From: Methylovirgula sp.
GTDB taxonomy: Bacteria > Pseudomonadota > Alphaproteobacteria > Rhizobiales > Beijerinckiaceae
DNA: 10,211 nucleotides
Assembly: GCA_030038595.1 (NCBI GenBank)
Contig: JASHSW010000227.1
Location: 1-10,211, forward strand
Reading direction: 5' to 3'
Shown here one piece after another: positions 6,200 to 10,211 of the stretch. The translations under genes and the position numbers were made by a program. Numbering within the stretch: position 1 is the first letter of the stretch; each line of letters opens with the position of its first letter. The notes under the pieces were generated by a model. That model was not told the origin of the DNA and did not search any database. It was given only the letters and a program-made list of their open reading frames with translations.

Positions 6200-7621
6200 C
6201 TATTCCGCCATTCCCAGGCTCCGGAAGCGCGCATGGCTCTGATCAAGATCCTCGCGGATCATCGTCGAAGCCGCAGGCTGACGATGATGGAAGGCGACAA
6301 TCCACAGGATGCCGACGCCGAGATAGAGGAGGAAGGCATACGGGAAATAGTTCACGGGCGGAGACGGGACCGGATAGACGCTGCCGACCGCGGGAACCGC
6401 GAGCAGCAGGAGCGAGGCGACACAGCCCGCGATGTCTTTCGGCGTCAATTCTCCGAGCTTCTTGAGATAGACCGGCGCCGCGGCACTGACGAGGCCGTAG
6501 GCGACGCAGAAGCCGAAAGCCGCGCAAGTTCCGACATCGTTGAAGATGTCGAGCAGCGCCATGTGAGCGAACAACAGCGCAGCCGTCGGGATCGAGAACG
6601 AAAACGCCGCCATCACCGTGATCGCGATGTGCGGCGTTTCGTTCTTGTCATGCGCCGATGCGGTGGCTTGCGGGAAGATGCCGTGCCGTCCCATCGCGTA
6701 GATGACTCGCGCGCCCGCGCTGACGCAAGAAAGGTTCAGGGCGAAGAAACTCAGCATCGCCCCAAGCGACAGCGGGATCTGCAAGATCGGGATGTGGATC
6801 ATTTGCGCAAGCACGTTCAACGGCTGATCGATCTTATCGAGCGTCGTCGAATAGCCCCTGACGCCGAGCACCTCCACATAGGTAACGAAAACAAAGAAGA
6901 TGCCGGAGATGATCAGGCTCACGTAGATCGAAGCCGGCACGGTTTTCAGCGGATTTTTCGCTTCGTCGCCGAAGGCGGTAGCCGCTTCGAAGCCGACAAG
7001 CGAGAAGACTGCGACTACGACCCCGAGCCCGATGCTCGACCAAGGAATCGTCTTCGTGTCGAACTGTGTTTGATCGATCGTGAAGCCGTGATGAGCGAGG
7101 ACGATGAAGCTCAGCAGGATGATGAACGCCATCGATATCGCTTCGCAGATCAGCATGGCGCGCGCCGACAGGTTCACGTTTTTCCAAGCGCAGAACCAAG
7201 AGATCGCGATGCAGACCACGAAGAGAAGAAGTGGCGGCGCGTTGATTCCCATCATGGAAAGCAGCTTGCCGGCGAAGATCGTGAAGCCGGTGAGACCGGC
7301 CATCGAGATGCCGAGATAGGCCCAAATGAGCGCCCAACCGCCGATGGCGCCGGCGGTCAGCCCAAGGCCGCGGCAGATATAGGCGTACATGGAGCCGGCG
7401 GATGTCGAGCGTTTAGCGAACTGATTGAGGTTGAACGCAACGAACAACAGCATGATCGTGCCGAGCGCATAGGAGAGCCAGCTCCAATCGCCGGTGTTCG
7501 AATACATGACGGGAACGATGAGCGCCGCGGTCATTGTGGGAGAGATGAGCGCGACGTTTTGGGCAAGGAGTTCGGTGAAGCCGAGACAATTTGGCTTCAG
7601 TCGATTGGTCGTGGCGGACAT
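6200..7621 (-). CDS. APC-superfamily amino acid/amine permease
   Basis: An inner-membrane secondary transporter of 473 residues, the usual length for this family, with about twelve hydrophobic segments. Family signatures include the broken first helix ALISPTMTAA (24-33), the sixth-helix motif FSLVGFEAATAFGDEAKNP (206-224), and the cytoplasmic loop RVIYAMGRHGIFPQ (305-318). These place it with the PotE/amino-acid permease group, which exchanges or imports amino acids or amines with protons or a related compound. The exact substrate cannot be read from sequence. The ATG at 7621 has GAAGG (7631-7635 on the plus strand) 9 bases upstream. It faces away from the MocR regulator gene across a 555-base region with several inverted repeats, which suggests regulation by that protein. 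Confidence 0.92.
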   Translation of the reverse strand: MSATTNRLKPNCLGFTELLAQNVALISPTMTAALIVPVMYSNTGDWSWLSYALGTIMLLFVAFNLNQFAKRSTSAGSMYAYICRGLGLTAGAIGGWALIWAYLGISMAGLTGFTIFAGKLLSMMGINAPPLLLFVVCIAISWFCAWKNVNLSARAMLICEAISMAFIILLSFIVLAHHGFTIDQTQFDTKTIPWSSIGLGVVVAVFSLVGFEAATAFGDEAKNPLKTVPASIYVSLIISGIFFVFVTYVEVLGVRGYSTTLDKIDQPLNVLAQMIHIPILQIPLSLGAMLSFFALNLSCVSAGARVIYAMGRHGIFPQATASAHDKNETPHIAITVMAAFSFSIPTAALLFAHMALLDIFNDVGTCAAFGFCVAYGLVSAAAPVYLKKLGELTPKDIAGCVASLLLLAVPAVGSVYPVPSPPVNYFPYAFLLYLGVGILWIVAFHHRQPAASTMIREDLDQSHARFRSLGMAE

Positions 7622-7679
7622 GACGACGAGCCTTCAAAAGAGGGTTGAGCCTCTTGCGGCCTTCGTGTCACGAGCCTCC

Positions 7680-8027
7680 CTACCCCGCGACCCGCGGGTC
7701 GCAATTGAAGTTTAGGCTATGAGCCGCTTGGCCCGCCGAGAACATCCAGTTTCCAACTGAGGACTGGTCCAGGCCGCAGAGGAAAGCGCGGCATTCCCGC
7801 TGGCCTAGCGCGCCGCAAGAAACTGGCTCTTGCGCCAGGCCGACGCCGACCTCTTCCTCGCTCGGCGTCGCCGAGCCGGAGTTCTTTTGCATCGAAACGG
7901 GCAAGCCGGCGTAGGCAACCGGGTGACCTTGCGCGACGCTACGACAGAACGTCGCAATGCGCTGTGAATTGGGTCGCGAGCTCGCCGCGCCTGCCGATTG
8001 GACCAGCCGTCGCATCGTGCCTGCCAT
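7680..8027 (-). CDS. Possible small hypothetical ORF (doubtful)
   Basis: An open frame of 115 codons from the ATG at 8027 (119 from a TTG at 8039) lies between the permease and regulator genes. The translation is mixed in composition with scattered cysteines, has no membrane segment or signal peptide, and matches no family I recognise. Its third codon positions are roughly three-quarters G or C by hand count, which seems lower than in the neighbouring genes. No good ribosome binding site precedes the ATG. It more probably arises by chance in a non-coding region rich in inverted repeats. It could also be a decayed gene. Confidence 0.15.
   Translation of the reverse strand: MAGTMRRLVQSAGAASSRPNSQRIATFCRSVAQGHPVAYAGLPVSMQKNSGSATPSEEEVGVGLAQEPVSCGALGQRECRAFLCGLDQSSVGNWMFSAGQAAHSLNFNCDPRVAG
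7687..7702. promoter_or_regulatory. Perfect 16-base palindrome, candidate operator
   Basis: GCGACCCGCGGGTCGC is fully self-complementary and ends 66 bases before the permease start. A second symmetric site, TCGTG-T-CACGA (7663-7673), lies 13 bases nearer the gene. Together they look like binding sites for a dimeric regulator controlling the permease, or a GC-rich hairpin in its leader. The regulator that binds is unknown; the divergent MocR protein is the nearest candidate, although characterised MocR operators are often direct repeats. Confidence 0.4.
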
Positions 8028-8045
8028 GCTCGGCCCCAATAAGCA

Positions 8046-8073
8046 TTACATCGCTAATTCAATTACTTACTTT
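8046..8073 (+). promoter_or_regulatory. Possible promoter of the MocR gene
   Basis: TTACAT (8046-8051) and TACTTT (8068-8073), with a 16-base spacer, lie inside an island of about 53 bases (8038-8090) that is only about 28% G+C by hand count. This is well below the rest of the window. The boxes are weak matches to the consensus, so the assignment rests mainly on composition and on its position about 100 bases before the regulator start. TTGATA on the minus strand (8079-8084) could serve the opposite direction. Confidence 0.35.
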
Positions 8074-8162
8074 ATGTCTATCAAGACACACTCGAAGCAC
8101 GTCGCAAAGGACGAGGGTCCAGAATCGTCACAGATTTTGCTTGTGGATGGAGGCCGGCCGCC

Positions 8163-8168
8163 AAAAGG
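8163..8168 (+). promoter_or_regulatory. Ribosome binding site deciding the MocR start
   Basis: AAAAGG with an 8-base spacer to the ATG at 8177. The longer in-frame starts upstream, including an ATG at 8147, have no comparable site. Confidence 0.5.
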
Positions 8169-8176
8169 CACACGCC

Positions 8177-9628
8177 ATGCTTCGTCCATGGGTTCCGAAC
8201 CTCATCGTCCGCAGCGAAGGCCGCGGCAATCTGAGCCTTCGCATCGCGCAGGCGATCATCGAGGAGATCCAGCGCGGCCGACTGGCGGCGGGCGATTCTC
8301 TGCCCGGCACGCGCGATCTGGCCCGCGATCTCGCCGTCAACCGCAAGACGGTAGTCCAGGCCTACGAAGAACTCACTGCGCAAGGCTGGGTTACGACCGA
8401 CCAGCGGCGCGGCACGTTCGTGGCGCGCAGCATCGGAGGAAGCGCCAAAGCGGCCGACTCCGAACCCAAGCCCATCGTCGGGCCGCGCGGCCGTGAAGTG
8501 CGCCCGCCGCTGCTCTGGCCGCCGCAAGGCAGGGTGCGTTTCGACGACGGCGTGCCCGACCAGCGCCTCATCCCGGCGACGGCGATCGCGCAAGCCTATG
8601 CGAGCGCGGCGCGCGCCGCGGCCCGCCAACGCCTCTTGGGCTACGGCGATCCGCGCGGCACCGAGCCGCTGCGCCAATCGATCTCCAAAATGCTCAACAT
8701 GACGCGCGGCCTCAACACCTCGCCCGACAACATCTGCGTGACGCGCGGCAGCCAGATGGCGCTCTACGTCATCGCCCAATGTATCGTGGCGCGCGACGAC
8801 ACCGTGCTCTTCGAGGAGCTGACCTATCCGCCGGCCGTGCAGGCCTTCATGCTGGCCGGAGCGCGTATCGCCGCGGCGCGGCTCACGCCGGACGGCATCG
8901 ATCTCGATCATCTCGAATCGATCTGCCGGCATACGCGCGTGCGCGCCCTTTATCTCACGCCCGGCCATCAGTTCCCGACCACGGTCGTGCTGCGCCCCAA
9001 CGCGCGGCTCAGGCTGCGGGCGCTCGCCGCGCAATTCGGGTTCGTGGTGGTCGAGGACGATTACGACCACGAATTCCAGTTCGACCATCAGCCGATGTTT
9101 CCGCTGGCGAGCGGCGATCACGCCGGACAGATCATCTATGTCGGTTCGTTCTCGAAAATCCTCTCGCCGAGCCTGCGCGTCGGCTACGTGGCGGGGCCGA
9201 GCCGGCTCATCGAACAAATCGGCAATTGGATCGGCACGATCGACCGGCAAGGCGACCCGATCACCGAACTCGCCGTCGTCGAATTGATCGAATCCGGCCA
9301 GTTGCGCCGCCACGTCAAGCGCGTACACGGCATTTTCGACAAACGCCGCACGGCATTCGCGGCCGCGCTCAGCGCGGAGCTCGGCGATTTGGCGACGTTC
9401 GAAGTGCCGACCGGCGGGCTTGCCTTCTGGGTGCGCTTTCCGGATTCGGTCGATCTCGACAAAGTGGAGCGCGGCTTTGCCGAACGCGGCCCGCAATTTT
9501 TGATGAGCAACGAATGCGCCATCGCCGGGCGCCCGAAACCCGCCGCGCGGCTCGGCTTTGCGAGTCTCGACGCGCACGAGACGGAGGCGACGATCGCGGC
9601 GCTGAAGGGCGCGGTAGTGGGGAAATAG
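8177..9628 (+). CDS. MocR-family transcriptional regulator (GntR domain plus aminotransferase-like domain)
   Basis: A 483-residue two-domain regulator. Residues about 10-84 form a GntR-type winged helix, with TRDLARDLAVNRKTVVQAYE (45-64) as the DNA-binding helices and RRGTFVA as the wing. From about 115 it is a fold-type-I PLP domain: GYGDPRG (156-162), VTRGSQMAL (188-196), LTPGHQFPT (260-268), VVVEDDYDHEF (290-300) with Asp294 and Tyr296 at cofactor-contact positions, and GSFSKIL (323-329) with Lys327 as the PLP Schiff-base lysine. Arg458 in ARLGFASL may hold a substrate carboxylate as in GabR. All key residues are present, so it should bind PLP and sense an amino compound or PLP itself. The frame is open for 71 codons upstream, but that part is unlike the family. 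The permease divergent to it is the obvious target. Confidence 0.93.
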   Translation: MLRPWVPNLIVRSEGRGNLSLRIAQAIIEEIQRGRLAAGDSLPGTRDLARDLAVNRKTVVQAYEELTAQGWVTTDQRRGTFVARSIGGSAKAADSEPKPIVGPRGREVRPPLLWPPQGRVRFDDGVPDQRLIPATAIAQAYASAARAAARQRLLGYGDPRGTEPLRQSISKMLNMTRGLNTSPDNICVTRGSQMALYVIAQCIVARDDTVLFEELTYPPAVQAFMLAGARIAAARLTPDGIDLDHLESICRHTRVRALYLTPGHQFPTTVVLRPNARLRLRALAAQFGFVVVEDDYDHEFQFDHQPMFPLASGDHAGQIIYVGSFSKILSPSLRVGYVAGPSRLIEQIGNWIGTIDRQGDPITELAVVELIESGQLRRHVKRVHGIFDKRRTAFAAALSAELGDLATFEVPTGGLAFWVRFPDSVDLDKVERGFAERGPQFLMSNECAIAGRPKPAARLGFASLDAHETEATIAALKGAVVGK

Positions 9629-9647
9629 GGAAAACTCATCGGGTATT

Positions 9648-9675
9648 TGCCTCTCCCCGCAAGCGGGAGGAGGCA
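9648..9675. terminator. Near-perfect hairpin between convergent MocR and fae genes
   Basis: Arms TGCCTCTCCCCGC (9648-9660) and GCGGGAGGAGGCA (9663-9675) pair over 13 positions with one mismatch and one G-T pair. They sit in the 52-base gap between two converging genes. It may end transcription from both sides, but no T-tract follows on either strand, so it could instead be a short dispersed repeat of the CCTCTCCCCGC type that protects mRNA ends. Confidence 0.5.
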
Positions 9676-9680
9676 TGCCC

Positions 9681-10193
9681 TTAAGCGTGCGCAGCCAGCG
9701 GATGCAGCGTCACTTCCTCTTTAGAGATGATGTCGTCGATGCGCGGTTCGCCACTCACGGCGCGGGAGATTGCCAGCTTGGTCGCCTGATAATTCCAATC
9801 CTGGATCTTCGCATTGTCCTTGGCTGCCCAATGGATGAAAACGCCGACGCAGATGAAGAGATCTTCGACCTCGGCCTTGGGGATCACGCCAGCCTTGACG
9901 GAATCCACTACGGCCTTCGCGACGCCGCGCTGCGCAGGACCGAACATCTGGGTCGCCTGATCGGCGTCCTTGATCTCGACCTTGTTGAACATCACCGTCG
10001 CCGGCTTGGCCATTAAGTTGGGCGCGACAAGCGCAAGCAGCCCGTTATCGCCGCGTTTTTGATTGGTCAGCGTCGTGCAGAAGGCGGTTTCGGCGGGGCT
10101 TCCCCGCGGCCCGATGACAAGGTCGATATGCGCCACTTCGTTGCCCTCGCCGACAAGCGCTTCGCCGATGAGAACGCGATTGATCTTTGCCAT
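9681..10193 (-). CDS. fae: Formaldehyde-activating enzyme (5,6,7,8-tetrahydromethanopterin hydro-lyase)
   Basis: A cytoplasmic enzyme that condenses formaldehyde with tetrahydromethanopterin to give methylene-H4MPT, the entry step of the H4MPT-linked formaldehyde oxidation pathway in methylotrophs. The 170 residues match the single-domain family length. Diagnostic segments are [16 protein letters not shown] (10-25) with the conserved His22, [12 protein letters not shown] (28-39), [17 protein letters not shown] (56-72), [13 protein letters not shown] (83-95), [14 protein letters not shown] (117-130) and [17 protein letters not shown] (134-150). The ATG at 10193 follows a perfect AGGAGG by six bases, so high expression is likely, as usual for this abundant enzyme. 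No hexulose-phosphate synthase domain is fused. Its upstream neighbours are outside the window; downstream it converges with the MocR gene. Confidence 0.97.
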   Translation of the reverse strand: MAKINRVLIGEALVGEGNEVAHIDLVIGPRGSPAETAFCTTLTNQKRGDNGLLALVAPNLMAKPATVMFNKVEIKDADQATQMFGPAQRGVAKAVVDSVKAGVIPKAEVEDLFICVGVFIHWAAKDNAKIQDWNYQATKLAISRAVSGEPRIDDIISKEEVTLHPLAAHA

Positions 10194-10199
10194 GCCGTT

Positions 10200-10205
10200 C
10201 CTCCT
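10200..10205 (-). promoter_or_regulatory. Strong ribosome binding site of fae
   Basis: AGGAGG on the minus strand with a 6-base spacer to the ATG at 10193, a full match to the anti-Shine-Dalgarno sequence. The promoter lies beyond the window edge. Confidence 0.85.
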
Positions 10206-10211
10206 ATGCCC

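Larger units (their letters stand above)
7622..8176. other. Long structured intergenic region between permease and MocR genes
   Basis: There is no confident gene in these 555 bases. The part nearest the permease holds AAGAGG-gttgag-CCTCTT (7638-7655), TCGTG-T-CACGA (7663-7673) and a perfect 16-base palindrome (7687-7702). The middle has CAGTT-tcc-AACTG (7747-7759), CTGGC-tcttgc-GCCAG (7823-7838), a pair of competing hairpins (7841-7876) and GCGACG...CGTCGC (7933-7955). The right part has an AT-rich island (about 8038-8090) before the regulator gene. A minus-strand reading frame of up to 119 codons crosses the region (7680-8039), but it resembles no family I know. The inverted repeats could be operators, leader hairpins or a small RNA; chance symmetry is also common in GC-rich DNA. 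Confidence 0.5.

Noticed and set aside
6233..7648. A 471-codon plus-strand open frame opposite the permease
   Set aside because: Its translation is a low-complexity mix of charged residues, while the opposite strand encodes a clear twelve-helix APC permease.
7741..7800. Possible guanidine-I (ykkC) riboswitch, because GGACTGGTCC occurs at 7761-7770
   Set aside because: The GAGAG that should follow directly, the ACACGG element and the AAAAGCCCGGG core are missing, and the orientation points to the regulator rather than the permease.
7964..8176. Longer MocR start adding 71 residues
   Set aside because: The extension does not resemble the family, crosses the AT-rich promoter-like island and lacks a ribosome binding site. 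The ATG at 8177 places the GntR domain at the usual distance from the start.
8081..9676. A 531-codon minus-strand open frame opposite the MocR gene
   Set aside because: It shows only Arg/Asp/Glu/Ala-rich composition; the plus strand has every expected MocR motif.

Overview
This looks like a chromosomal window from a GC-rich alphaproteobacterium, most likely a methylotroph of the order Hyphomicrobiales (Rhizobiales). Three things point there. First, the gene order yajC-secD-secF followed by an Mth938-domain gene and a squalene/phytoene-synthase-like gene. Second, a palindromic CGTCATTGCGAG...CAATCC extragenic repeat of a kind common in that group. Third, a clear formaldehyde-activating enzyme gene (fae) at the right end, a marker of tetrahydromethanopterin-linked C1 oxidation. 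The genus cannot be fixed from the sequence alone.

Layout. Positions 1-5029, all on the minus strand, hold a membrane-protein biogenesis block. In transcription order it is yajC (GTG start, strong ribosome binding site), secD, secF, a 76-bp palindromic repeat, an Mth938/NDUFAF3-type gene, a one-base-overlapping squalene/phytoene-synthase-family gene (NDUFAF6/C8orf38-type), and the 5' part of ileS, cut by the window edge. Positions 5030-5215 are a divergent promoter region, with a good promoter candidate for yajC. A plus-strand DUF815-type AAA+ ATPase gene occupies 5216-6121 and ends in a hairpin terminator shared with the convergent gene that follows. An APC-family amino-acid/amine permease lies on the minus strand at 6200-7621. 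Then come 555 bases with no confident gene (7622-8176) but many inverted repeats, including a perfect 16-bp palindrome, and an AT-rich promoter-like island. A MocR-type regulator (GntR DNA-binding domain fused to an aminotransferase-like domain) follows on the plus strand at 8177-9628. A near-perfect hairpin separates it from the convergent fae gene (9681-10193, minus).

How the genes work together. YajC, SecD and SecF form the accessory complex of the Sec translocon, which uses the proton motive force. The two genes behind secF are homologues of mitochondrial complex I assembly factors (NDUFAF3 and NDUFAF6). The operon therefore links inner-membrane insertion with probable assembly of NADH:quinone oxidoreductase, an association already noted in published gene-context analysis. 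The MocR gene and the divergent permease probably form a regulator/transporter pair, with a PLP-linked amino compound as the signal. Fae condenses formaldehyde with tetrahydromethanopterin; whether it is functionally tied to the MocR/permease pair is open.

I found no CRISPR array, tRNA, rRNA, insertion sequence or prophage. The most informative points are the complex I assembly factor pair inside the sec operon, the loss of catalytic aspartates in the synthase-like protein, the palindromic repeat splitting the operon, and the structured intergenic region upstream of the permease.
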